Shown here in pieces: positions 1 through 4,503 of a stretch of DNA of 5,527 bases; the stretch's first letter is position 1, and the number at the start of each line of letters is the position of its first letter. A program made the translations under genes and the position numbers. This DNA comes from Candidatus Coatesiibacteriota bacterium (GTDB lineage: Bacteria > RBG-13-66-14): NCBI GenBank assembly GCA_030631385.1, contig DAOVLG010000154.1:1-5527 (forward strand), in the 5' to 3' direction. The notes below the pieces were generated by a model. That model was not told the origin of the DNA. It did no database searches and worked only from the letters and a program-made list of their open reading frames with translations.

Positions 1-47
1 GCTCCGGGCCCCCGGGAGCCTTGTGCCCCTCTCCCTTCGGGGAGGAA

Positions 48-75
48 CCCTCGGCTGTAGAGCCGGGGGTTTTTT
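48..75 (+). terminator. Intrinsic (Rho-independent) terminator
   Basis: A 9-bp stem pairs 48-56 (CCCTCGGCT) with 61-69 (AGCCGGGGG), with one G-T wobble and a GTAG loop at 57-60. Six Ts follow at 70-75. This is the classical bacterial intrinsic terminator layout on the + strand, so it should end a transcription unit entering from the left. A UUCG-capped hairpin (CTCCC at 31-35, GGGAG at 40-44) sits just upstream, so the transcript end is structured. Confidence 0.85.
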
Positions 76-90
76 GTGGATTTTCCTTCT

Positions 91-119
91 TTCCTTTCGT
101 GCCCCATCTCGCGTACAAT
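91..119 (+). promoter_or_regulatory. Weak sigma70-like promoter for the cysteine-rich gene
   Basis: TACAAT at 114-119 is a good -10 hexamer. Seventeen bases upstream lies TTCCTT (91-96), which matches the -35 consensus only at its first two bases. The start point would fall near 126, exactly where the 11-bp leader stem begins. The position just after a terminator and before a gene with a strong ribosome binding site supports the call. The poor -35 keeps confidence low. Confidence 0.4.
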
Positions 120-125
120 GTGACC

Positions 126-193
126 GATGGTAGAGCATCAACCAACCTCCCCGCGGCGGGCCCACCTTGCCTGTGCAGGGCGGCTCTACCATC
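126..193 (+). promoter_or_regulatory. Structured 5' leader: three-way-junction RNA
   Basis: GATGGTAGAGC (126-136) pairs perfectly with GCTCTACCATC (183-193), giving 11 bp. Inside are two hairpins: 150-153 with 157-160 (CCCG/CGGG), and 165-170 with 175-180 (CCTTGC/GCAGGG, loop CTGT). Together they make a Y-shaped junction at the predicted 5' end of the mRNA. It is followed directly by a terminator-like hairpin. I do not recognise it as a known riboswitch or leader class. A regulatory role is inferred only from the fold and its position upstream of a ribosome binding site. Confidence 0.55.
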
Positions 194-212
194 CCCGTCG
201 CGGGGTTGTTTT
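193..212 (+). terminator. Terminator-like hairpin (possible attenuator) in the leader
   Basis: CCCCG (193-197) pairs with CGGGG (201-205) around a 3-base loop and is followed by TTGTTTT (206-212). This looks like an intrinsic terminator placed between a structured leader and the ribosome binding site at 217-221. That is the usual arrangement of an attenuator, although the stem is short. It shares only base 193 with the upstream junction stem, so no strong mutually exclusive fold is evident. Confidence 0.45.
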
Positions 213-225
213 ATCTGGAGGAGCC

Positions 226-672
226 ATGCCCCGAATCCTGAATAAGGTCGTCCGGGAGGAATGCGCGAATCTCGTTCGCGGGGAGTGCCTGGGATTGGAC
301 GTGTGGAATGTTCGATTTCGAGACCCGGGGCCCTGCGGAATCCTGGCGAACAAACCATGCGGATATTTTCGGGAGGTTCTGATCCCGACGGCGAAAGTCC
401 GGGGTGAATACGCAGAGGTCCTCCGGGCCTACCGGAAACTGGATGAACGAATGGAGGGCGAGGACATCCGGCGATGCGAATGCGGGAAGGAACTACTGCC
501 CCGAAAACGTCTTTGCGAGCGTTGCGCCCGGGGGAAAAGGATGAAGTCCTATCGGGAGCAGAAACAGCGCGAGAGGCAACAGGCTGTCCTACAATCCGGC
601 GATTTCCTTGATCCGCAACCCTTTACGGTGCAAGACGATACGGAAGGGGAAAACGGCGAAACTCGGGTTTAG
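226..672 (+). CDS. Cysteine-rich phage/mobile-element protein, Cys_rich_VLP-like
   Basis: This 148-residue protein has two cysteine clusters. The N-terminal half has C13, C21, C37 and C45 with an ECANLVRGEC start and a PCGYFREVLIP segment. The C-terminal half has C84, C86, C97 and C100 in a short zinc-knuckle arrangement, followed by a basic, Arg/Lys/Gln-rich helix. The order and spacing recall the 'cysteine-rich VLP' family that I know from Bacillota phages and conjugative elements, whose function is not established. Metal binding, probably zinc, is inferred from the paired cysteines. The start at 226 is chosen because GGAGG at 217-221 lies four bases upstream; the in-frame ATG at 127 falls inside the structured leader and has no ribosome binding site. 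The gene stands alone between the leader and the non-coding 673-923 region, so it may form its own transcription unit. The family assignment is from memory. Confidence 0.75.
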   Translation: MPRILNKVVREECANLVRGECLGLDVWNVRFRDPGPCGILANKPCGYFREVLIPTAKVRGEYAEVLRAYRKLDERMEGEDIRRCECGKELLPRKRLCERCARGKRMKSYREQKQRERQQAVLQSGDFLDPQPFTVQDDTEGENGETRV

Positions 673-762
673 GTCCTACCCTACCGACCTCCCTTGAAAC
701 CCCCTTAACTGTAGGACATCGGCCCCCCGCGCCCCCCATGGGCGTGATTTCCCCCCCCATAC

Positions 763-780
763 TGTCCGAAAAACCGGACA
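763..780. promoter_or_regulatory. Near-palindrome, possible operator
   Basis: TGTCCG (763-768) is the inverted complement of CGGACA (775-780), with the A-rich spacer AAAAAC. It lies about 50 bases upstream of the AT-rich promoter island and has no T-run, so a terminator is unlikely. An 18-bp dyad with an A-tract centre suits a dimeric helix-turn-helix repressor, and such a protein is encoded at 2826-3023. I see no second copy near that gene, so the link is only a possibility. Confidence 0.35.
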
Positions 781-828
781 CCCCGCCTTCTGGCTATAAC
801 TCTATATGGCCCATGAGGATAAAAAACT

Positions 829-877
829 ATATAATTTTATATAAAGGGCTTCCCTCGGCCCTATAATTGCGTATAAT
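829..877 (+). promoter_or_regulatory. AT-rich promoter island 1
   Basis: In a GC-rich background this stretch is strikingly AT-rich and holds two perfect TATAAT hexamers (862-867 and 872-877). A clear -35 box is missing at 17 bases from either. The island shares ATATAATTTTA (829-839) and CGGC-N-CTATAAT (856-867) with a second island at 2757-2797, at nearly the same spacing (27 and 29 bases). A short dyad (AGGGC 845-849, GCCCT 858-862) touches the first -10 and could be a regulator site. It probably drives the operon beginning at 924. Confidence 0.55.
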
Positions 878-907
878 AATATATAGAATGAACGAAAGAA
901 AACACAA

Positions 908-927
908 CGCGAAGGAGGCAACGATGA
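908..927 (+). repeat. Duplicated ribosome-binding block, copy 1
   Basis: CGCGAAGGAGGCAACGATGA is identical to the block at 1117-1136. It contains the Shine-Dalgarno sequence AAGGAGG, a 5-base spacer and the start codon of the 924 gene. It fixes the start of that gene. Confidence 0.85.
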
Positions 928-1103
928 CCACGAACCGGATAGTATGCGACAGATGCGGGCATGATGGAGAGACGTACTGGACCTGTTGTGGCGGCCCCGG
1001 GGACGGGTCATCCGGCGGGACCTGCCAGCATAACGACGCAGAGCGGATCTGCGAGAAGTGCTGGGATGCCGCGGAAAAGCGCGGCGAACTATCGACGGCG
1101 TAA
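924..1103 (+). CDS. Small zinc-ribbon-like protein, function unknown
   Basis: This protein has 59 residues, of which eight are cysteines. C8/C11 and C43/C46 form two CxxC knuckles. C21/C22 and C34 with H36 lie between them around a Gly/Ser-rich turn. This is typical of a tiny structural-zinc protein, but I cannot assign a family. The start at 924 follows AAGGAGG at 912-918. An in-frame ATG at 888 would add 12 residues but has only AT-rich sequence before it and lies within a likely promoter, so I reject it. It is the first gene after AT-rich island 1 and is followed 29 bases later by a gene with an identical ribosome binding block. Its acidic C-terminal helix (CEKCWDAAEKRGEL) is predicted to be exposed. 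No enzymatic motif is visible. Confidence 0.7.
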   Translation: MTTNRIVCDRCGHDGETYWTCCGGPGDGSSGGTCQHNDAERICEKCWDAAEKRGELSTA

Positions 1104-1116
1104 TACCGCCAACGGG

Positions 1117-1136
1117 CGCGAAGGAGGCAACGATGA
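1117..1136 (+). repeat. Duplicated ribosome-binding block, copy 2
   Basis: This is an exact 20-base match to 908-927, again containing AAGGAGG and the start codon, here for the gene at 1133. Flanking sequence on either side is not similar, so only the translation-initiation block is shared. Confidence 0.85.
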
Positions 1137-1405
1137 ACGTCATGAGCATCAACCGGGTGGTCCTGACCGGAAATCTCAGCAACGACGTGGAGCCCACCGA
1201 CGACCAGGTGGGGCTCTATGCGGACCGCCTTCAGGAGGCCCTGGAATCCGCGTTTCCCGGAGCGGAGGTGGATATCACGGTACAAAACGCCTCGGGATCG
1301 GCGCCGTACCAGCCCATCGTCGCCGACGACGAGGATGCGGTCCGGGAGGAGGTGGAGAACATCGAGGAGGAGGTGTGGGGCCGGTGGTTAAGGGACATTG
1401 CCTAA
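1133..1405 (+). CDS. Small acidic phage protein with an SSB-like N-terminal tag
   Basis: The product has 90 residues. Residues 4-19 (MSINRVVLTGNLSNDV) read like the first strand of bacterial single-stranded DNA-binding protein, where the usual continuation is a DPELR-type segment. Here the sequence changes after about residue 19 to an unrelated, very acidic region: a helix around YADRLQEALESAFPG, a strand (AEVDITVQ) and a Glu-rich C-terminal helix (DAVREEVENIEEEVW). It is much shorter than SSB (about 110-180 residues) and lacks the rest of the OB fold, so it should not be called SSB. One reading is a chimera made by fusing an ssb start to a separate small phage protein; chance similarity is possible. 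The start at 1133 has AAGGAGG five bases upstream; ATG at 1142 is the alternative that would match the SSB start exactly. Confidence 0.7.
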   Translation: MNVMSINRVVLTGNLSNDVEPTDDQVGLYADRLQEALESAFPGAEVDITVQNASGSAPYQPIVADDEDAVREEVENIEEEVWGRWLRDIA

Positions 1406-1449
1406 CCCGCCCCCAGGGGGGCATCGAGGAGAGTCGAAAGGAGGACCAG

Positions 1450-1788
1450 ATGGGATCATGGAAAGTTGTAAAATTCGGGAACGGATTCGCAGTCCAGACG
1501 CCAGATCCATCCCCGGAAGAGACGGGGACGTATAACGTCCCAGGTCAACTCATCTGCCGGCAGGACAAGGCCGGAATCTACGGATCGGAATTGTCCGAAG
1601 AGGAGGCCCACATCATCTCGGCGGTGCTGGAGATGTACGACGCGCTCAAGCAGGTCAAGCCCATGGCCAAGACTCTGATAGATGAGCACGGGACAGGCAA
1701 GGGCCCCGCCACCAATTGGGGGATCGTCAACGACTGTCTTTGTACTGTCGCTAAGGCCATCGCCAAGGCCGAAGGGAGGAAATCGTGA
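1450..1788 (+). CDS. Phage protein of unknown function
   Basis: This 112-residue product is preceded by a very strong AAAGGAGG site (1437-1444) five bases before the ATG, which sets the start. The open frame extends far upstream to 961, but that part overlaps two better-supported genes. The N-terminal half looks beta-rich (WKVVKFGNGFAVQTP, then GTYNVPGQLICRQDKAG). The C-terminal half is helical, with a Glu-rich helix (SELSEEEAHIISAVLEMYDALKQ) and an Ala/Lys-rich tail. Two cysteines (in QLICRQ and NDCLC) form no obvious metal site. I recognise no family. It is 44 bases downstream of the previous gene, and its stop overlaps the GTG start of the next gene by four bases, so the two are probably translationally coupled. 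Confidence 0.75.
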   Translation: MGSWKVVKFGNGFAVQTPDPSPEETGTYNVPGQLICRQDKAGIYGSELSEEEAHIISAVLEMYDALKQVKPMAKTLIDEHGTGKGPATNWGIVNDCLCTVAKAIAKAEGRKS

Positions 1789-2195
1789 AAGAAGTCTCCA
1801 GATTCGTGGCGGAGGACGGGAAGGAGTTCTCGGTTAAGGAAGAAGCCCTGCGTTGGGATGAGCGAATCATCCAGGCCCGGGCCGCGACGGAAGCCTTTCG
1901 CGAGGGGGCCACGTTCCTCGAGGCGGTCGAGAGATCGGAGTGGGCCAAGATCGATGGGGAGGAGCACCGGGAAATCTTGAACCGGATCACGAGGGACACG
2001 AAACTCATCATCTCATACCTCCAAGGCCGCGACACTCCAGGCTACAAGGTGACCCGGTTCGATACCGACGGGTCCATTGGGGTCTACGGCGATGCCGGGT
2101 CCTGGTCGGGCCCCTACGGTTCGAGCCTGGGCCTGTTCTCTATCATCATCTACGCGAAGGAGACCTTCGCCGAAGCGGAGAGGAGGAAGCCGTGA
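1785..2195 (+). CDS. Phage protein of unknown function, GTG start
   Basis: This 136-residue product begins with GTG inside the upstream stop (GTGA overlap), with GGGAGGA at 1774-1780 as ribosome binding site. Residues 1-30 have the pattern 'F-x2-DG-K-F-x-KEEA' followed by a helix, which occurs at the start of many small phage proteins of unknown role that I have seen. The middle is a charged helix (RIIQARAATEAFREGATFLEAVERSEW). The C-terminal third is Gly/Tyr/Ser-rich and probably beta-structured (GSIGVYGDAGSWSGPYG, then SLGLFSIIIYAKE). No catalytic motif or membrane segment is evident; the SIIIY stretch is too short. Its stop overlaps the next gene by four bases, so it belongs to the same coupled operon. 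Confidence 0.75.
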   Translation: MKEVSRFVAEDGKEFSVKEEALRWDERIIQARAATEAFREGATFLEAVERSEWAKIDGEEHREILNRITRDTKLIISYLQGRDTPGYKVTRFDTDGSIGVYGDAGSWSGPYGSSLGLFSIIIYAKETFAEAERRKP

Positions 2196-2356
2196 GCGAG
2201 ACGCCCTGCGGTCTGGTTCTACCGGACGACCTCTCGGGCTTCGTCGAGTTCATGGTGGAAACCCAGGATTGGGACATCGAGACCATCATCTATTTCCTTG
2301 GGAAACCCTGGAAGTGGGAGCCCGAATACACCGCTTGGAAGGGAAGCCAGAAATGA
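2192..2356 (+). CDS. Very small phage protein, GTG start, between two 4-base overlaps
   Basis: The product is 54 residues. Its GTG start lies in the GTGA overlap with the upstream stop, and its own stop lies in an ATGA overlap with the next start. AGGAGG at 2181-2186 gives a good ribosome binding site. The double overlap is strong evidence that this short frame is translated. The sequence is acidic and aromatic: a helix with DDLSGFVEFMVETQDWDIE, then IIYFLGKPWKWEPEY. Four of its residues are Trp, which suggests a compact protein-binding fold. I recognise no family. A longer open frame extends upstream to 1940, but that part only shadows the preceding gene. Confidence 0.65.
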   Translation: MSETPCGLVLPDDLSGFVEFMVETQDWDIETIIYFLGKPWKWEPEYTAWKGSQK

Positions 2357-2724
2357 GTGAGGAATATCCACTTTTCCCAACGCTCTCTGAGGCGGGGGCC
2401 GAAGAGGCCCAAGCCCTCGTGGAGCAGTTCAAGGTTCAACTCAAGAAGGCCGCAGAGGAAGTCCTCAGCAACCTCTACACGGACGTTGCGGCGCACATCG
2501 AAAGCGACTCGTGGACGAACTACCGGAACGACATGATGGACGGGTTCAAGAACTACGAGAACAGCCTCGTCCAGGGGGAGCACGATTTCAAGGAGATTCG
2601 GCAGGCGATCCTCAAATTGCATCGGGAGGAGATCATCGCCGACCTCAACCAAGACATGGTGAAGGAAATCGAGGACCTGAAAGAACAGATCGAACGATTG
2701 CAGGAACTGCCCAGAGGATATTAG
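2353..2724 (+). CDS. Helical/coiled-coil phage protein, unknown function
   Basis: This 123-residue, almost entirely helical product starts at the ATG inside the upstream stop (ATGA), so it is probably translationally coupled; the upstream GGAAG is weak. Residues 14-45 form a long charged helix (EEAQALVEQF, then QLKKAAEEVLSNLY). The middle has an aromatic segment (ESDSWTNYRNDMMDGFKNY). The C-terminus is a predicted coiled coil (EEIIADLNQDMVKEIEDLKE and onward to LQELPRGY) with Leu/Ile at heptad spacing. I have seen phage proteins with a similar 'W-x-NYR ... LREEI ... IE-L-I-L' layout, without an assigned function. It is the last gene of the block, ending just before AT-rich island 2. No terminator is evident after it. 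Confidence 0.75.
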   Translation: MSEEYPLFPTLSEAGAEEAQALVEQFKVQLKKAAEEVLSNLYTDVAAHIESDSWTNYRNDMMDGFKNYENSLVQGEHDFKEIRQAILKLHREEIIADLNQDMVKEIEDLKEQIERLQELPRGY

Positions 2725-2756
2725 CTGAGGAGAGGCCAGAAGAAGATTAAGAAATA

Positions 2757-2797
2757 ATATAATTTTAGATGGCTTGTCTAATAATCGGCACTATAAT
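2757..2797 (+). promoter_or_regulatory. AT-rich promoter island 2, upstream of the helix-turn-helix gene
   Basis: ATATAATTTTA (2757-2767) and CGGC-N-CTATAAT (2786-2797) repeat the two blocks of island 1 at almost the same distance. TATAAT at 2792-2797 is a perfect -10; TTGTCT (2774-2779) resembles a -35 but is only 12 bases away, so the -35 is unclear. A start point near 2804 would leave a 22-base leader before ATG 2826. The location just upstream of a small regulator gene fits a phage-control promoter. Confidence 0.55.
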
Positions 2798-2825
2798 AAT
2801 GAACATCTCATTTGATTGGAAAGCC

Positions 2826-3023
2826 ATGGATATTGCAAAGTTCTTCAAGCGGCTCGACGACGCGAGGAAAAAGCGCGGGCACTCCATCAGGGAGGCCTGC
2901 GAGGAAATCGGGATCTCCCGCCCGACGTGGTACGTCTGGGCAGACGGGAAGATTACGGGAAGGAAAGGAATCGGAGAGCTGCAGCAGAAGGCGGCCGAGG
3001 CCTACATCGCAAAGACAAAATGA
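2826..3023 (+). CDS. Small Cro/CI-like helix-turn-helix DNA-binding protein
   Basis: The product is 65 residues from ATG 2826. Residues 9-38 form the helix-turn-helix core: RLDDARKKRG, then SIREACEEIGISRPTWYVW, in which SIREACEEIG is helix 2, the G29-I30-S31 turn is canonical, and RPTWYVW is the recognition helix. A basic tail (GKITGRKG) and a final helix follow. Such small XRE-type proteins usually act as dimeric repressors of phage promoters. I chose 2826 because GGAAAG lies just upstream and a promoter -10 ends at 2797. ATG 2799 (nine more residues) would start inside the expected promoter; ATG 2769 would overlap it entirely. It may act on its own AT-rich island and the sister island at 829-877, which is an inference. 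Its stop overlaps the next start by four bases. Confidence 0.8.
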   Translation: MDIAKFFKRLDDARKKRGHSIREACEEIGISRPTWYVWADGKITGRKGIGELQQKAAEAYIAKTK

Positions 3024-3322
3024 TGCCCATTATTGAGAAACAACGCGATACTTTCCGCAAGCCAAAGCGACGGGAACTCCTCGCGGAAGCTCTTTCCATG
3101 TGGGAGGAACCCTTCCCCGAGAGAGAGAAGCTGAAGCGGTGTCAACACGCGGGCATGGTGCCTCTTGAGGGGAAGGCGGCCCGTGAGGTCATTGGCCCCA
3201 TGGTTCCACCGGAACGGTATGTGAGGACGCAGGACGACGAGGTGGTGGGCTCAGTATCTCCACGGGAGCGATACATCATGTGCCCCGATTGCGGGCTGAT
3301 CATGAGCAACGAAGAGGAGTAA
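3020..3322 (+). CDS. Small zinc-motif phage protein, unknown function
   Basis: This 100-residue product starts at tandem ATGs (3020 and 3023), the first inside the ATGA overlap with the helix-turn-helix gene. No Shine-Dalgarno is visible, so translation probably relies on coupling. The N-terminus is basic (QRDTFRKPKRRE), the middle charged. C41 with H43 (RCQHAG) and C88 with C91 (MCPDCG) could form a single zinc site across the chain. The C-terminus is acidic (MSNEEE). I recognise no family. It sits between a regulator and the ERF gene, 16 bases before the ERF start, so it is likely co-transcribed with both. A recombination-accessory role is possible but not shown by the sequence. Confidence 0.7.
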   Translation: MMPIIEKQRDTFRKPKRRELLAEALSMWEEPFPEREKLKRCQHAGMVPLEGKAAREVIGPMVPPERYVRTQDDEVVGSVSPRERYIMCPDCGLIMSNEEE

Positions 3323-3338
3323 TTTCAGGAGCGTTGGA

Positions 3339-4031
3339 ATGGCTGAAATGAATCTCCATCAGAAACTCATCGAAGTACGGAAGGCCGTACCCTACCTCCA
3401 GAAAGAAAACGAGGGCTATCAATTCAAGTTTGTTTCTTCCTCTCAGACTCTCGGTGCCGTTCGTGGTGTGATGGATGACGTTGGGGTTCTACTCGTGCCG
3501 AGAGTGACGGGAATCGAGGTGAGGGATCACGCCACGAGCAAGGGAGGGCATGAATATTTCACTTGCCTTGTGATGGAATTCACTTGGGTCAATGCCGAGA
3601 ATCCCGAGGACACGATCGTCTGTCCGTGGTATGGGCAGGGGCTGGACTCGGGAGAAAAGGGCGTGGGGAAGGCCATGACTTACGCCGAGAAGTTCTTCAT
3701 TCTGAAGTTCTTCAACATCGCTACAGACCAGGATGACCCGGACGCATTCCAGGAAAAGAAACCGCCGCAGAAAAGGGGCCAGAAGAAGGTCGGCGGGACG
3801 ACAGGAAAAACCGATCAGATGCTACGGGATGAAATTCGGGAAATGATTCTCAAGTATTCCGCTGGAGATGGGGATTTGGCGAAGGAAACGCTTCGTCTCA
3901 TCACGGCATTCAAGGGGCAGGACGGGGAAATGGTAGAGGGAGTCTACTCGACTCAGGGAATGGCCAAATGGTCCCGTAAGCGGATTGAAATCGCACACCG
4001 CGAAACGATGGAATACTGTCTAAAAAAATAG
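3339..4031 (+). CDS. erf: ERF-family single-strand annealing protein (phage recombinase)
   Basis: This protein has 230 residues. Residues 5-138 match the ERF fold: an N-terminal helix (HQKLIEVRKAVPYLQKE), the YQFKFVSSSQTLGAVRG segment with an invariant-looking SSS, GVLLVPRV, and the hallmark block GEKGVGKAMTYAEKFFI (105-121) followed by FFNIATDQDDPDA. In this family the protein anneals complementary DNA strands during phage recombination and repair. A basic linker (139-155) leads to a C-terminal helical domain (MLRDEIREMILKYSAG and following), which is often variable. The length is normal for the family. The start has CAGGAG at 3326-3331, seven bases upstream. It is followed 10 bases later by a small CxxC gene. 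No exonuclease partner is visible in this window. The match is by motif memory but strong. Confidence 0.92.
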   Translation: MAEMNLHQKLIEVRKAVPYLQKENEGYQFKFVSSSQTLGAVRGVMDDVGVLLVPRVTGIEVRDHATSKGGHEYFTCLVMEFTWVNAENPEDTIVCPWYGQGLDSGEKGVGKAMTYAEKFFILKFFNIATDQDDPDAFQEKKPPQKRGQKKVGGTTGKTDQMLRDEIREMILKYSAGDGDLAKETLRLITAFKGQDGEMVEGVYSTQGMAKWSRKRIEIAHRETMEYCLKK

Positions 4032-4041
4032 AGGAGGAACG

Positions 4042-4305
4042 ATGCCCAAGAAGAAGAAACCGGAAGAGGAACCCGAAGAGCAAGAAAAACGTCGCGCCAA
4101 GGTGGTGGACCTGGTATGGGACTGCCCCTACTGCGACAAGCCCTGCAGCGCAACCGTGGTCCGACAGACCATCACCCCCGCCGTTCCGGCCGAGACGGAA
4201 CTGGTCGCGGTGGTGAAGAAGGACGACCAGAGGAAGCTGGACCTCGGGGGCGAGGAGGAAGGGAAAAGCGGCGCGGTCCGAGTCCGGGCCGAAAAGGTCA
4301 AGTAA
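4042..4305 (+). CDS. Small CxxC phage protein, unknown function
   Basis: This 87-residue product has GAGGAGG (4031-4037) four bases before the ATG. The N-terminus is very charged (KKKK, then PEEEPEEQEKRR), suggesting a disordered basic-acidic tail. C28, C31 and C35 (DCPYCDKPC) form half of a zinc knuckle with no second half, so a metal site would need dimerisation or another donor. The rest has a beta-like stretch (ATVVRQTITP, then ELVAVVKKD) and a basic C-terminus. It lies immediately after the ERF gene and before the structured non-coding region 4306-4525, so it may end the protein-coding part of that transcript. I recognise no family. Confidence 0.7.
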   Translation: MPKKKKPEEEPEEQEKRRAKVVDLVWDCPYCDKPCSATVVRQTITPAVPAETELVAVVKKDDQRKLDLGGEEEGKSGAVRVRAEKVK

Positions 4306-4312
4306 TCGGATT

Positions 4313-4379
4313 CGGAACGGGGGCGCGATTCCATGAAAGCTCTGGGGCCGCGCGGGTACGTAGACCCGACCCCGTTCCG
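4313..4379 (+). ncRNA. Y-shaped three-way-junction RNA element
   Basis: A perfect 10-bp stem pairs CGGAACGGGG (4313-4322) with CCCCGTTCCG (4370-4379). Inside are GCGCG (4323-4327) with CGCGC (4349-4353), and GGGT (4354-4357) with ACCC (4364-4367). The first inner stem stacks directly on the closing stem and has a 21-base loop in which CCA (4331-4333) can pair with TGG (4343-4345). There is no T-run, so it is not an intrinsic terminator. I know no family with this fold. It lies just before the tRNA-like element, and together they fill the gap between genes. That it is a stable RNA is inferred. Confidence 0.5.
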
Positions 4380-4384
4380 TTTAC

Positions 4385-4503
4385 GCGGCGTTGGTGTAAG
4401 CGTGAGGGACCAGTTCATGACGGGCCCTCCGGAAGCATACCAGGGACCTTGGGAGTTGAGACCCCATGCCCTGGAGAACCCGGTTCGATTCCGGGACGCC
4501 GCT
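4385..4503 (+). tRNA. tRNA-like element with enlarged D and anticodon arms (119 bases)
   Basis: The acceptor stem is a perfect 7 bp: GCGGCGT (4385-4391) with ACGCCGC (4496-4502), then T4503. The T-arm is textbook: CCCGG (4479-4483), loop TTCGATT, CCGGG (4491-4495). T8 (4392) and A14-A15 (4398-4399) are in place; the D-stem is GTGT (4394-4397) with GCAT (4435-4438), including two G-T pairs. CCAGGG (4440-4445) pairs with CCCTGG (4469-4474) as the anticodon stem. The element is about 47 bases too long. Extra sequence lies in the D-loop (4402-4430, itself a hairpin GAGGG/CCCTC) and inside the anticodon loop (4446-4468, hairpin TGGG/CCCA). Anticodon candidates are TGA (loop GTTGAGA, 4455-4461) or CAT (TTCATGA, 4414-4420), neither convincing. 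No CCA is encoded. Whether it is a charged tRNA, a tRNA mimic or a decayed gene is open. Confidence 0.6.

Larger units (their letters stand above)
673..923. other. Non-coding intergenic region with control elements
   Basis: I see no credible gene in these 251 bases. They contain runs of C (700-704, 723-728, 732-737, 751-758), an 18-bp near-palindrome (763-780), an AT-rich promoter island (about 829-880) and the ribosome binding site of the next gene (near 912-919). A weak hairpin (AGGTC 671-675 with GACCT 686-690) overlaps the upstream stop codon and has no T-run, so no clear terminator follows the cysteine-rich gene. The layout suggests a control region separating it from the following operon. 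Confidence 0.6.

Noticed and set aside
126..142. Resemblance of the leader start to a tRNA D-arm (TGGTAGAGC)
   Set aside because: No T-arm (GTTCGA) or matching acceptor strand follows; the bases are better explained by the 11-bp junction stem.
585..718. 9-bp inverted repeat TGTCCTACA / TGTAGGACA
   Set aside because: The arms are more than 115 bases apart, one lies inside a gene, and a match of this length is expected by chance.
829..845. Archaeal TATA-box reading of TTTATATA
   Set aside because: The T-run terminator at 48-75, strong Shine-Dalgarno sites and bacterial phage genes favour a bacterial host, and bacterial TATAAT boxes lie just downstream.
802..1285. Two minus-strand frames of 131 and 152 residues
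   Set aside because: They run through the AT-rich promoter island and opposite good + strand genes, have no Shine-Dalgarno, and their composition does not look like protein.
961..1449. Long + strand frame in front of the 1450 gene
   Set aside because: It overlaps two genes with strong ribosome binding sites in other frames, its peptide is Gly/Arg-rich in the manner of a shadow frame, and it has no site of its own.
4479..4503. tRNA 3' end as a phage attachment (att) site remnant
   Set aside because: The matching acceptor strand at 4385-4391 points to a complete element, and no integrase is seen beside it.
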